DNA of 64,000 nucleotides from Myrmaecium sp. VS I D KN 1. Lineage: Eukaryota; Ascomycota; Dothideomycetes; Valsariales; Valsariaceae. Location of the stretch: the NCBI GenBank assembly GCA_019775845.1, contig JADQAV010000026.1, positions 620,001 to 684,000 on the forward strand, given 5' to 3'. The notes below the pieces were generated by a model, which worked only from the letters and a program-made list of their open reading frames with translations, was not told where the DNA came from and searched no databases. Of the stretch, positions 8,864-21,900 are shown one piece after another (the first letter of the stretch is position 1; each line of letters begins with the position of its first letter). Both the position numbers and the translations under genes were made by a program.

Positions 8864-11800
8864 ATGAAGCAGCGTTTCTCCTCTCTCGACGTGAAGGTAA
8901 CTCCAATCAAGTACGACCTTTTGTAGCCTGTCTAATTGTTTTGCTAGGTTATAGCTCATGAGCTTTCCAATAACCTCCGCACCCTCCGCGTCACAAATAT
9001 CTACGATCTGTCAAGTGTATGAAGGCCATGATTTCGCTAACCAATGACACAAACTGACATTTTCCCAGCGCATCTTTCTCATCAAGTTCCATAAACCAGA
9101 CCACCGCGAGCAGCTTGTCATCGACTCTGGCTTCCGCTGCCATCTCACCAGCTTCGCCCGTACAACTGCAGCCGCACCGTCCCCCTTCGTGTCGCGCCTT
9201 CGAAAATTTCTCCGTACCAGAAGGGTTACATCAGTGTCGCAGGTTGGGACCGATAGGATCATCGAGTTCCAGTTCTCCGATGGAGAGTACAGGCTGTTTC
9301 TGGAATTTTACGCTGGGGGTAACATCATCCTTACGGATAAAGACCTGAGGATTATTTCTTTGCTGCGAACAGTAGAGGAAGGTGCGGAGCACGAAAAGCT
9401 AAGGGTAGGGCTGGAGTATAATCTGTCGCTTAGACAGAATTACGGAGGCATTCCTCCTTTAACGAAGGAGCGCGTCAGGGATGGGCTGAGAAAAGCAATC
9501 CAAAAGCAAGAGGAGAATGCAGCCGCCGGGAAGAAAGTAAAGAAAGGCGGAAAGGACGCTTTGCGCAAAGCGTTAGCCGTTTCGATCACCGAATTCCCGC
9601 CTATGCTTATGGATCATGCCCTTACGGTGGTCGGTTTTGACTCCACTATCAAACCGGAGCAGGTCTTGGAAGATGAGAGCACCCTCGAAAAACTAATGGA
9701 GACCTTCAAAGAAGCTCAGAGAGTTCTAGACGAGATCACTAGTGCTGATACCACCAAAGGCTATATACTGACGAAGCCCAACCCTGCAGCCGGCGAGGAG
9801 CCTAAGGAAGGGGAGGAGAGGAAATCTCCCACTCTATACGACGACTTCCACCCCTTTAAGCCTAAGCAGTTCGAAAGCGACCCCAATGTCACTTTCATCG
9901 AGTTCGAAGGCTTCAACAAGACCGTCGACGAATTCTTCTCCTCCATCGAGGGCCAGAAACTGGAGTCCAAACTCCACGAGCGAGAACTTGCAGCGAAGAA
10001 GAAACTTGAAGCCGCCAGGAGGGAACATGAGAGCCGGATTGGTGGGCTCCAGCAAGTTCAAGAGCTTAACATTCGCAAGGCTGGCGCAATTCAAGCCAAC
10101 GTGGAGCGGGTCCAAGAAGCAGTAGCCGCAGTCCAAGGACTTTTAGATAAGGGCATGGACTGGGTCGAAGTCGAACGCTTGATTGAGCGCGAAAAGGCCA
10201 TGCGGAATCCTGTTGCAGAGATGATCAAGTTACCTCTTAAGCTTAAGGAGAACACAATAACCCTGTTACTAGCAGAACAAAGCACTGATGCAGAAGAGGA
10301 AGGCTATGAGACCAGCTCTATGGATGAGTCTTCTGAAGAGGAAAGTGAAAGTGAAGATGAGGACTCGAAGAAACGAAGGAAGCCTGCACCAAAGCCTGAA
10401 GATAAGCGATTGGCTGTGGACATTGACATTGGCCTGTCACCGTGGGCTAACGCGAGCGTCTACTACGAGGAAAAGAAGAATGCAGCTGTCAAGGAAGAGA
10501 AAACGAAGCTCGCATCGACCAAGGCTCTCAAAAGCACCGAAAAGAAGATACAAGCTGATTTGAAAAAAAGCCTCAACCAAGAGAAGGAAGTTCTACGGCC
10601 TGTTCGGAAGCAATTCTGGTTCGAGAAGTTTTACTATTTCATCTCTTCGGACGGGTATCTCGTCCTTGGAGGCAAGGACGCACAGCAAAACGAGATTCTT
10701 TACAAGAAGTATCTTAGGAAGGGCGATATCTACGTTCATGCCGATTTGCAGGGCGCTGCGTCAGTGATCATCAAGAATAACCCACAGACACCGGACGCCC
10801 CTATTCCTCCTTCAACGCTTTCACAGGCTGGGAATCTTTCAGTTGCGACCTCAAGCGCATGGGATTCTAAAGCCGTCATGTCGGCGTGGTGGGTTAATTC
10901 TGATCAAGTGTCGAAGACTGCGCCTACCGGAGAATATCTCACTACCGGAGGCTTCATGATACATGGCAAGAAGAACTACCTCCCGCCGTCTCAGCTCCTT
11001 CTTGGGTTTGCGGTGATGTTCCAGATCAGCGAAGAGAGTAAAGCACGCCACGTCAAGCACCGTGTGGTCGAACAAGCTTCTCCAAGCCAGGAGGATGTGA
11101 CGGCGCCGGAAACTGCTGAGGAGAAGAAAGAGCGGGAAGAGGAGGAAAGAGAGGAAGACGTGAGCGACAGTGACGAGGAATTCCCAGATGCAAAACTGGA
11201 GTCAGGGTCTGAGACCGAAGGCGAAGATGAAGACACTAAAGAGCGCCAGAACCCCCTTCAGACCGCAACGACGCATGAGGAGGATTCTCCTGCGAGTGCT
11301 GTGACCCCTGACCACTTACCTGCCAAGGAGCCTCCACCTCAGCCGCAAGCTCCTGGTGAAGCCCAGCTGGGGGATGCAAGAGATCCTGACGAGACACAAT
11401 CACAAATCTCTCAGCGGACTAACGACACTAGGGGAACCGGCAAGAGACACCTTTCTGCCCGGGAACGTCGCCTCCTTCGCAAAGGCCAGCCCCTTTCAGG
11501 GACCTCAACACCAGCCTCAAAGGACGACGACGAGGAGTCCGCGGCTTCCGCTGATGAAGGCGCTACCGTAGTTACAACGACCACCAAGGCTGGTTCGGGA
11601 AACAAGCCCCTTCCCCGTGGCAAGCGCGCCAAAGCCAAGAAGATCGCCACTAAGTATGCGCATCAAGACGAGGAAGACCGCGCGCTGGCGATGCGGATCT
11701 TGGGTAGCAAGACAGGTCAGGAAGCGGCGGAAGAGGCGGCGAGGCAAAAGCGCGAGAAAGAGGCGAAGGCCCAGGCGGACAAAGAGAGGCGACGGGAACA

Positions 11801-12338
11801 GCACCTGCGTGCTCAAGCGATTGGAAAGGCGGCGGAGGAGGCCCGACGCGCTGCACTGGAAGGCGGGGCGGAAGAGGGTGGGGAGGACCTCGTGGACGAA
11901 GAAGCCGCGCGACTGGAACAGGTCGGGTTGGATTCTTTCACGGGCCGGCCGCTGCCGGGCGATGAACTGATCACGGCGATACCCGTGTGCGCGCCTTGGG
12001 CGGCGCTGGCGACGTACAAGTACAAGGTGAAGCTGCAGCCGGGGACGACGAAGAAGGGCAAGGCGGTGAAGGAGATCTTGAGCAAGTGGGATCTCGCGGG
12101 CAAGGAACCGAAGTGGATGGACAAGACGATGCAGGATACGGAGAGGATCTGGCCGAGGGAGATGGAGCTCATCAGGGCGTGGAAGGACACGGAGATCTTC
12201 GGGATCGTGCCGGTGGGGAAGGTGAGGGTGATGCTGAGTGGGGGATTGAGCGGGAGCAGCGGTTCCGGATCTGGCGGAGCGAAGGGGAAGGGGAAGGGTG
12301 GTGGGAGAGGCGGGAAGGGAGGAAAGAAGGGGAAGTAG
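8864..12338 (+). CDS. rqc2: ribosome quality control complex subunit 2 (Rqc2/Tae2, NEMF family)
   Basis: Three exons, 8864-8896, 8948-9016 and 9069-12338, encode 1123 aa; introns are 51 and 52 nt. Exon 1 is only 11 codons (MKQRFSSLDVK). Rqc2 binds stalled 60S-peptidyl-tRNA complexes, recruits the Ltn1 ubiquitin ligase and adds C-terminal Ala/Thr tails without mRNA. The NFACT-N domain spans roughly residues 1-250, with Asp9 and the Asp96-Arg97 pair (SQVGTDRIIEFQF) corresponding to yeast D9, D98 and R99, the residues needed for tailing. Coiled-coil sequence follows (about 280-400). The NFACT-R/DUF814 domain is near 546-690 (FWFEKFYYFISSDGYLVLGG, then GDIYVHADLQGA). An acidic linker follows, then NFACT-C (DUF3441) near 1000-1060. 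The end is a Gly/Lys-rich tail (GKGKGGGRGGKGGKKGK). Catalytic residues are intact, so the protein should be functional. It converges on condensin with 256 bp between the stops. Confidence 0.93.
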
Positions 12339-12594
12339 TCATTGGTCGGACGAGGGCATAAATATAGGTGGTTATTCATAACGCATGGCTTCGACAGCCC
12401 CAGGAAAAGCGAGACATGGAGAAGCAACACCGTGTGACATAGTACAAAAGCATGACCAATCGCAAAGATCCAAGGCGTATCTCTCCCAGTTCCCTTCTTA
12501 ACACCATGACCCTTGCCATAAACGCCCTCCTAGGTCCCTGCCAAAATGGTTCCGTTTACGTTCCCAACCGTTGAAGGAAAAAGAAAACCTACGT

Positions 12595-15500
12595 TCACCC
12601 TTCGGTTTGCACGATCTTGAAGCCCTCCGCGACCATCTTCTCGATCTCTTCGTCCTTGTGTTTGATCTGGCCCAGCGCGTATGCCACGTCGTTCCACTGC
12701 CGCTCCGTCTGGCAGCGTGGTAGACGGGCTGCAAGCTTGGCGGCCAGCTGCTTGGAGTGTTTGTCCTGCAAGAAAAAATCATCAGTTCATGGTCCTCGAT
12801 AGCGGTTGGAAAGTGTAAAGATTGATAGGGGGGTAATGGGAGAGCAGGGAAACGGGATCTTACCTTCTCGATGAAGCCCGACAGGAACTTGATGATCTTC
12901 TTGAACGACTCCTCTTCGAGCGCGCCGTCGGCGGAGAGCACGGAGAACATGTCGACATATTGGTTGTAGACGGCGTTGTCCTTGGTCGCGAGCTCGGAGA
13001 AGAACATGCGCGCCATCTCCGCGATCTTGCGGTCGGGATCCTCGAGACACTTGGCCATTTCACCCAGCTGGCCCTTGACCTTGACCTGCCCGGCCAAGAT
13101 AAGGAAGGTAAGCGTCCGCAGGCAGGTGCGCTTGACGCTGGGGTCGTCGTCGTTGAGCCGGCGGTACAGGAAGTTCGTGTTCTCGTCGATGAGGTGGTTG
13201 AAGCAGACGGCCATGTCGCCCAGAGCGACGACGAGGTTGGAGCGCACCACTGGATCTTTGCTACGCTCCAGGATGGTGAGCAGCAGGCCGAGATTCGACT
13301 CACAGTATTCGCTGCTGACGCACATGAGCTTGGATAGGCAGAGAGCGGCTTGGGCCTGCAGGGTTGGGTCTGGGTAGGTTGTGTTGTTGGCGCAGATGTC
13401 CGCAACGAGAGGCCCGAAGTTGGAGAGCAGCGACTTCGGCCCGTACAGCAGCTCACGTTCGCGTATGTAAGCGAGGTTCTCCGTGAAGTCGTCCTCGGTG
13501 GTGCCGGCCATAAGCTCGAGTTCGTCCACTTCCTCCGCTGGTTCTTCGTGCTGCTTTTTGCCACGCTTCTTCTTCGTAGGATGCTCAGCGCTTTCGGAAG
13601 CGCCAGACTTGCGCGGTGCAGTAGATTTGGTGCTATTCTTCTCTTTCTCGGCTTTCCGTCGCTTGAAGTCTTGTTCACAGAGCTCGAGATGCACAATCTG
13701 TTTGATGGCGACATGGCCAACGATAAAGAGGAGTTGTGTCAATGCTACCTGCGGCTTTTGCCTCCGTTGAGATTGCTCAGCGCCCTCCTCAGGCGGTGTC
13801 GGAGGACGATCATCATCAGAGTTAGACAACCTTGCCGTAGAGGCTTTTCGCACTGGTTGGAAGACTGCCTTGGTCTTACGACGAATGAGTTCCGTGCAGA
13901 GGATATCTGGATGTTTCGCGAGGGCGTAGATTGCAGCGATCGCCTGCTCCGCCACGCCAAACCACTCTTTACTTTCGGTAGGTATCTCACAGATTGCTGC
14001 AAGTCTGGCCAGGATCGCGTGGTCATTCGGGAGCCTTGTCGTGGTAGGTGTTTTACCCGGCGCGTCTTTCTTCCCCTGCGCAGCCGGGTTCATTCTCTGC
14101 AGCGCAATGCAGGTGTACTTGGCTAAGCCAAGATCCCTGTGTCCAAGTTCGCCGAGCCCGACACGCAGGCACGTTTCGACTTCTTGGACTATTATATCCG
14201 GATCAGCCAAGGCAAGCATTCCTAAGACAATGATAGCACCCCGGCGCAGTTGCTTGGAGATATCCTTCTTCTGCACACCGTACACCTGCCAGAGCTTCTG
14301 AATCACGAGCTCACTGATAAGTTTGTCCTTCATCATAGTGCTGAGAAGCTGTTCGAGAGAGGTCAGTTCAGCTGGCGTAGCACCGTATGTCAAGCTTATC
14401 ATATTTCGGGCAACGAAGTTGGCAGCATCGTTAGAGCTGAATCCGGGCGGTGCGTCGAAGAAGAGGCCCTTGTAGCAATTGATCAAGTGTGTCTGAACAC
14501 CCTTGCCTTCGTCACTGTTGCCCTTCGTCCAAATCAAGCGCAACATACGACGGATACCGTTGCTAGCTGTTTCGACCTTGTGTGCATGAAAAATGACGAA
14601 GAAGTCCATGGCCTCGATGACCTCGCTCTTATTCTTGGACGAGAGGAGCTGGATAACAGTTGGCGATGCCTCGTGGAGGACTTCAATGAACCGAAGAGCT
14701 TCCACGTAATAACGTCGACTCAGTTGTAGCTTGTGCAGAGCTTCAGCAGTTGCCGCCTCAGCCCTAGCCTTTTCGACAATGGCCATCCTTTGTTCTTCAG
14801 TCATATCTCCCGGGTCCGCTTGGGCGGCATTTTCTACCTCAGTAGCCTCTCGCAAGAGGGTTTCGTCCACAGTAGCATCGCCCGCGGCAGGCTTCTCTTG
14901 CGTTTGAGGTCGTAAAGCATTGATCGATTCTTCCACGGCTTCCAGGCTTGCCTCCCATTGTTTGAGCGTCAACAGCCCATCATGGAGCGCTCTGAAGGGA
15001 TGAGTGGACACCAACTTGCTCAACAGTTTTATAGCATTCCTTCGGACGTGACTACTCTTGTCTTCAAGACTCCGGCAAGCCAGTTCGGCGGCTGTTTGTT
15101 TTCGCTTCGAGAAGTTCAACCCTGACTCGCAGATCTTGATGTAAACCTGCAATGTACGGCATCGGCAGAACGGGTTTATATCCAGAAAGCGTTCTTCCAA
15201 AACATCAAAGAACGCATTGATTTGGCCTCGGCGCTTTTCACTCCGTTCTTCGGCCTCCTGTTTGCCCAGCATGATGATGAGATTCCCGCACACTTCGATT
15301 ATCGCGCACCGAAGCGTGAAGGACTCGTTGTCAAGCAGCTTTGCTAGATGCGTCATCTGCTTGATTACGAGTCGTGGAGCAAGCTCAGATATCTTAGTTA
15401 CGAACGTTGCAACCGACTTGGGCCCTTTCACGTCATTGCTGTTGAACTCCTTGTTGCTCAGCTCCTTCAGAACCTCCTCCGCCAGTTGTGGGTAATCGTA

Positions 15501-16451
15501 TTGCTCGGAGAGGATCTGGAGGAACTCGGCCATGGGCTCTGAAAGGTGCTCGAAGTACGAGAGGCTCTGTATTATGGATGTTTGCGCACCTAAGCTCACG
15601 TTAGATATACCGTATACATCCCATCGGGTGTGGGATATGGTAACGAACCGAAGGCATGGCCGTGGTGTTTGACGGCGATGCACAAAACCTTGAAGGCATG
15701 CATGCGGATAGCGGTGACCTTGACTCGGCTCTCGCTCTCTAATATGAGGTACACTGGGCGGGTGAATAGACTTATGAACGTATCCCGTTCGGAGGTGGTA
15801 ACGAAAATCCTGGCCAACTTCAATTTGAGCACTTTGCTCATGGTATCCATCGCTGTCTGCAGCTGCGCAGAAGCATCCCAGTTTGCATCTTTCCCGGTAC
15901 CTTTTGACTTCGCAGCCTTGCCACCTCTTCCTCGTGCCGGCGCTGTCGCCGACTTCTCCGCTGCCTTAGCCTCCACCGCGGATATCGTCCATTGCAGAAG
16001 AAATCCATAGACCTCCAGCAACTGCTTGTGGAGCTGTATGCTATCCTGCTCGTCGGCCTCGAGGTCTGCATTCGCGGAATCGGCTTCTGTTGAAAGTGCG
16101 GAGACGAGAAGATCAAGGATTTTGCTCAGCGAAGTTGGGGGTATCACTGAAGAGGATCTAGAGCATGCGATTAGCCCTGGTGGTTCCCCGCCGCAACATC
16201 GGAGAGGATGCGCACTTTAAAAGAAATTGAACGGTATCGAAATTGTTGCTTCGAGTTATCGCTTCCGGATTCTCTGCGACGGAGTCGACGACTGGATTCA
16301 GTGCGCTGTTTACGATCGCGGGTGTGAATGCGTCCGGGTCATTTTCTATGTCAACGAGATCGGCCGGCGCTTCGGGAGTGGGGATGACGGAGGGGTCGGA
16401 GAGGTAGTTCTTGAGCGAGTCGTTGATGTCGAACTCTATTCGGGACTCCAT
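12595..16451 (-). CDS. cnd1: condensin complex subunit 1 (Cnd1/Ycs4)
   Basis: Four exons on the minus strand: 16451-16216, 16157-15649, 15589-12864 and 12765-12595, encoding 1213 aa (S. pombe Cnd1 is of similar size). Introns are 58, 59 and 98 nt with good branch sites (GCTAATC, TCTAACG, ACTGATG); phases are consistent through all joins. The first donor is the less usual GTGCGC. The protein starts MESRIEFDINDSLKNYLSDP and is a HEAT-repeat subunit; the Cnd1 signature is clear in LSEPMAEFLQILSEQYDYPQ, then VKGPKSVATFVTKISELAPR, and in the C-terminal repeats (DPVVRSNLVVALGDMAVCFN). A basic, low-complexity linker with a KKKRGKK stretch, probably a nuclear localisation signal, lies before the last HEAT block. 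Condensin compacts mitotic chromosomes with Smc2/Smc4; CDK sites are likely but not assessed. It is divergent from the Cdc7 gene. Confidence 0.93.
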
Positions 16452-16732
16452 GATGGCGCGCTGTATTCCGGGTCAGCAGAAGGGGCGGAGAGAATGCGCA
16501 AAGCGCAGTGTTGCCGGTGCGGTTGTTGGTCGCCGTCGCGTTGTTGCTGGATGCATTTTGCGGAGTAAATATGCTGCTGGTTTCGGGCTAGTGGTTCCCT
16601 TATCCAACGGCCGATAAGTAAACCGGGGCCAAAACAACTCGAGCCTCTGATATCACAATCACAATAAATATCAGGTACACCGGGACGCGCTCCGCTCCGA
16701 CTCCTTTCTCACAACAGAGCCCGGGTTCGATC
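16452..16732. promoter_or_regulatory. bidirectional promoter of condensin subunit 1 and Cdc7 kinase
   Basis: The two start codons are 281 bp apart and point away from each other. The interval holds one WCGCGW match, TCGCGT at 16536-16541, and one partial match, ACGCGC at 16685-16690; such CGCG cores are the binding sites of the G1/S factor MBF in yeasts. This makes shared cell-cycle control possible, but with two short matches it is inference. Confidence 0.5.
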
Positions 16733-18164
16733 ATGTCCAGAGTAAGGACCGCACGAGCAGTCACCGAAGGACCCGTCATACACGAGGACGGCGAACACGA
16801 TGGCGAGGAAATGCTCGAAGAGAGCCGCGATCCGCTGGAGGAGAGCGGACGCACAATGACCGACGAGAGCGAGGAAGAGATTGAGGATTCAGTCTTGGAT
16901 GACATGCGACGGTTCGAGACCTCTTTCAGGGGAATCACAAGCAGATATCGCCTCATCAACCGAATCGGTGAAGGTACGTTGTTTTGAGGTCCCTAGTGAA
17001 GGCTACACGTACAATACTCATGTGACACCGTCTATAGGCACCTTTTCCACCGTCTACAAGGCAGAGGATCTCCAATACGATGCATACAAGAATGACTGGG
17101 ATCTAGAAGCCAAAGAAAACAATGGATGGCCCTCCCCATCCGGCAAACGTGGTTATGGTCGCAAGAAAGCCCGTTATGTCGCCATCAAGAAGATTTACGT
17201 TACCAGCAGCCCAATTCGAATCCTCAATGAACTTGAGCTACTGCACGACCTGAGAGACTCCGACTCTGTCTGCCCTCTCATTACTGCCTTCCGTCACCAG
17301 GACCAAGTCGTCGCGATCCTACCCTACTTCCAACATCGCGACTTCCGAGAATACTTCCGCGAGATGAGCATTGCGGACATGCGCCTGTACTTCCGCAGCC
17401 TCTTTACAGCTCTCAGATCGGTTCACGGTGCCGGAATTCTTCACCGTGACATCAAGCCCACGAACTTCCTCTATGATTACCGAAACGCCCGCGGTGTTCT
17501 CGTTGACTTCGGTCTCGCCGAGCGCGAAGGCACCGACTGGCATCAATGTCTCTGCACCATGAACCCGAAAGAACGGCAATACCGCATCGAACACAGCGTC
17601 TACGCCCAGACGCCTCTCAACAAAACTCCTAGCTACCCAAAAACCGACCAACGACCCAGCCGCCGTGCCAACCGTGCTGGCACCCGCGGTTTCCGCGCTC
17701 CGGAAGTCCTTCTAAAATGCACCCAGCAGACCAGCGCCATAGACATGTGGAGCGCCGGCGTCATCCTCCTCACTCTTCTCTCGAAAAGGTTCCCATTCTT
17801 TCACTCCGCCGACGACATCGACGCCCTCCTGGAGCTAACCAATATATTCGGCAAGCGCCGCATGCGCGAAACTTCCCTCCTTCACGGCCAAGTCTTCGAG
17901 ACCAACATCCCGAGCTACAGTGAAGGCGGTCACGGCTTCGAAAAGATCATCCTCTGGTGCACGAACCGTTCCGGTCGGGATGCCGAGGGCAGGAAGACGG
18001 CCCAGCTGGAGCCGGATGAGAAGGAGGCCGTGAAGTTTCTAGAAAGACTGTTGGAGTGCGACCCTTATAAGCGCATCACCGCGGATGAGGCGCTAGAACA
18101 TCCTTTCATCCTCAACGAGGCTTCGGTGGAACAGCAGGCGACGAACGGGTCCACCACCCCCTGA
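16733..18164 (+). CDS. cdc7: Cdc7/Hsk1 protein kinase (DDK catalytic subunit)
   Basis: Two exons, 16733-16973 and 17038-18164, encode 455 aa; the 64-nt intron (GTACGT...CTATAG) splits the glycine-rich loop, and splicing gives RIGEGTFSTVYKAEDLQYDA. Cdc7 with its activator Dbf4 phosphorylates Mcm2-7 and licenses origin firing. Visible motifs: the ATP-binding Lys in YVAIKKIYVTSS, the catalytic loop HRDIKPTNFLYD, the Mg-binding DFG in VLVDFGLAERE, and an APE region (GTRGFRAPEVLLKCTQQ). Between DFG and APE is a long insert (about 70 residues, basic, with PSRRANRAG), and another insert lies near residues 360-410 (CTNRSGRDAEGRK); such kinase inserts are diagnostic of Cdc7 and contact Dbf4. The N-terminal ~65 residues are acidic and disordered. 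All catalytic residues are present. Confidence 0.92.
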
Positions 18165-18936
18165 CTTTAAAACGCGATGACCTTTTTCCTTTGTTCGACG
18201 TCTTATCAAGAGACATGACTTGTAAGAGTATGCGGTGTTATTCTTTGGTTCATCGTTGCATCCGTGGCGTTGTTTGTTCAACATTGTTTTCTGGGACATT
18301 TTCGCATGAGCCCGTCGATCAGGGTTCGGAGTAAAGCATCACTTGGGAAAAACGGTTGCTTTTTCGTCCTTTGTAGAATCCGTACTTTGCATACATTATC
18401 GTCGCTGTCTTAGAGCAATATACCCGGCATTTCCTAGGGAATTCGAATTGCACTGCCTGGCTTCATCGTGTGACCAAAAAGGGAGCTTGTCAACTCGCCC
18501 CTCCAACAGTCAACTCTTTCATAGACTCTCTTCCTCGTCTGCTCCTGCGGCAACGTGTGAACTGCAACTGCCACAAAATAGAGAATGGAAAAATAAAAAC
18601 ATACAGCAGCAGGGATTCGCTAATGGTCACCCACTTAACTACTAATCTGCCGGTAGATTGCTTAACTTTGGAAGAGCGGACGGGGTTCCGTGTTCTCAAC
18701 CTCCTGTGGCCGTATGTGACATTTCGCTAAGAAATGGTAGCATATATCTGGCTCGTTTCTCGGCAGTCCAGCCTTGTGAAATTGACAGGCGTGTTGACTT
18801 CTTCGGTGGCAGGTGGTCGTATACCTCGCGCCGGTATGGTAAGAATATATGTATGTATCAGAAAAGCTGCAATAACTATCCCATCAAATCTCCTTCACAA
18901 CATATACCGCGCCGCACATCCAAACATATACATCCA
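18165..18936. other. intergenic, convergent 3' ends
   Basis: Between the Cdc7 stop and the ABC transporter stop on the opposite strand. More AT-rich than its neighbours. No coding or RNA feature recognised. Confidence 0.5.
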
Positions 18937-21900
18937 TCAGGAAGCCGGAGCTCTGCGACGCCCACCCCACCTCCTTAGCTCCCACACCCTCCTGATCCAC
19001 CGCTCGCGATCCGCCTTCAGCACCAGGTACGCAATGATGCGATACACGATGGCGCAGATACCCAGCGCCATCACGTTCATCGGCGCGTTGGTGTCCAAGT
19101 TGTACAGCTTCAACACCTGCTCCCCCGTCTCGATGGGACACTGGCCGTTCGCGAGGCGCTGCGCGTCCGTGCAGGTGAACGTGATCCCCTTCAACGAGTA
19201 CGGGGCGAGGTTGCCCACGCTCCACTTGACCGGGCTGAGGTGGTTGAAGGCCTGGAGGAAGGCGGGGATGTGCAGGCTCATGATGCCGCCCATGATCTGG
19301 GCGACGGAGAGGAAGACCGAGGTCACGTTGACGGCGAAGCCGGTGTGCTCGAAGAGCGTGTTGAAGAGGATCCCGAGCGACTCGCCGCAGGAGACGACGC
19401 AGAAGGTGTTGTAGGCGACGAGGAAGTACATCTTCGCCGTGCGCGGGAGACCTACGGCTAGGTCGGCCAGAACGGCAAAAAGCAGGGAGGTGATGATCTC
19501 GAAGGGGATTTCGATGCTGGTGTACTGCAGGAAGAACGCCTCGACGCTGTAGGCGAGGTCGTCGTACTCGCGGTAGAATACTTCCTTCTCGAACGGGTAG
19601 ATGGCAACGTTTTGCAGCATGCCGACGAAGTAGATGGGGGCGAGTTCCTGGACGAAGCCGAGCCGGTTTTGCACACTGTAATAGTCGTGCTTCAATGGAG
19701 CGAAGTAGAGAGCAACCACGATGCCCAAACCCACGACCTGCATGATTCGTGCGATCATCAGGGGCGGCTGCCGCCAGAAGTTGATCATAGCACGGCGTAC
19801 GAGAATCGGAAAAGCTGTTTGAAACTTCGCAGGACTTCGTTGGAGACTTCCTAGCTCGGCAGATGTAGCAATCTGGCTCTGCTGGGCAGGTCGAGTAATC
19901 TTCCTGTTGGTCCAGCTGGTTATGAGGTGACGTACTTTTTCTCGACTTTCGGCTTCTCTGGCGTCTTGCTGAAGGTCTACTGTGATAAGATCTAACGCGA
20001 AGTCTGCTGGGTTTGTGGTCCGCGGGCACTCGTAACCTGCGCTCGCAAAGTACGCGAGCATCTTGGTGCCGGGGCCTGCGTAGACGGGATACCCTCCTCT
20101 AGCCAGAAGAAGTATGTTTCCAAAGGAGTGGAAAAGATCGGATCGCGACTGGTGGATGGTCAGTATGATCGTACGGCCCTCTTCTGTAAGTCCTTGGAGC
20201 ACGTCAATGATAGAAGACGCAGTGAATGCGTCGAGGCCGGAGGTAGGCTCGTCCAAGAGCAACACCCTCGGCTCCGTCAATATTTGCACGGCGATCGTGA
20301 CCCTGCGCTTCTCACCTCCGCTGATGCCTTTGACAAGTTCGTTACCGATCAGGTTGTCCGCGCAGTCTTTGAGACCCATCTTCAGCAAAACTGCTTCGGC
20401 GCGTTGATCCTTCTCTTCCTTCGACATCCAGCTCGGCAGTCTGAGTCCAGCGGCAAATCTCAGGGTCTCCCTTACTGTCAGTGATGCTAGTAGAGCATCG
20501 TCATCCTGCGTCACAAAAGAGCAAATGGACTGCACAACGGGTTGCGAAGGAAGGGCACCGTTGAACAGCATTTGCCCAGCTCTGTGATACTTCGTAGTAA
20601 GATCATCTCTCAGCCTTCCCGCCATTGAATTCAATAGGGAAGTCTTTCCGCTCCCACTTGGGCCCATAATAACGTTGAGGACTCCCGGCTCAAGGTTTGC
20701 GGTAACTGGCTTCAAAATAGAAAGCGAATTCAGGCTCTTGCCCCACCACTTCCGCCTATCGATGTTCAAGGTATAGTTGTCCAATTGGATGGTAACCGTG
20801 CGAACTTCATCCTTTGACCTCACCGCCATCTTCTCCTTGCCAGCCGAAGCGTCTGAATCCGAGGCTCTTGCGCGAGAAATCTGCATCTCAACCTTCCAGA
20901 AGCGGAGTAGGAATGCGGCACCCAAGTAGAAAGCGATGGCGAACCCAAGCAAGGCTAAGATGGGCCGCCAGACCCAATCGCCTGGAAGACCTAAGGAGTC
21001 CATGATGAAATCTCCTCTATATTCTTTACATGCAGGATCCTCTGGGCCTCCAGAAGGGCAGTCGTAGAAGTGACCTACGAACTCATTGGCACAGAGCGCG
21101 CCGAATGCGTAGAACACATAAGCGATCCATTTAGTCCATCGTACATATATCGGGATGGTATTCGACTGGATGAAATAGCCGCAGGCCATAGACTGAAGCG
21201 TATAGGCAAGGTTCGCCACAAGGGACGCGCCACCAAAGTCCCGAGAGACGGCGATGCACAGCATTGCGAAGCACACCGCAATGTACTGCTCCAGCAGGAT
21301 GACGCTGAAGAAGGTAAGGAACTGGTCGCCATTGGCTCTGAAGCCAGCCATGAAGTAGAATATTAAGGAGAAGATGAGGGGGACCGGGATATCCTCGATG
21401 AATGCGCGCGCGATTCTGCGACTGAGAAGGAATGCCGGAACTCCCACGACTCCTTCGCCTCTCTCACGGTCGAAAACTTGTATATCCACGGTGAGGCGAT
21501 AGGTCTCATAGAGTAGGATAAGGTAGCCCTGGAGTGCCGAGGCCGTATATAGGGCTCCCTGGCGAGAACGGATTCCCGCTTGATCGCCCCCTAACTGGTA
21601 GAAAATCCATCCAGTGATAATGGAGAGCGCAATGGCTTCCACGATACTGCCGAACATTCCCATTGGATCTCTGAGCGTGACTATCCATGTTCGAGCAGTT
21701 AGTACTCTGGTCTGTCTCCAGACTGCTGTATGATAACCGGAAGAAAGGACTGCCGGTCGACGCCTGTGAGAAATACTGCTGGTGGTTTGCGGAACTGTTT
21801 CGTCCTGGTGGCTCTCGGCATAGAAGTCCCTCCATGACTGCGTAATTTGCGCCACCCGGGCGGATGATGCTTGCTCAAGCTCGTCCGAGCGTGTATCCAC

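Noticed and set aside
16711-16732. GGGTTCGATC resembling a tRNA B box
   Set aside because: No matching A box or acceptor stem around it; it sits in the Cdc7 leader.
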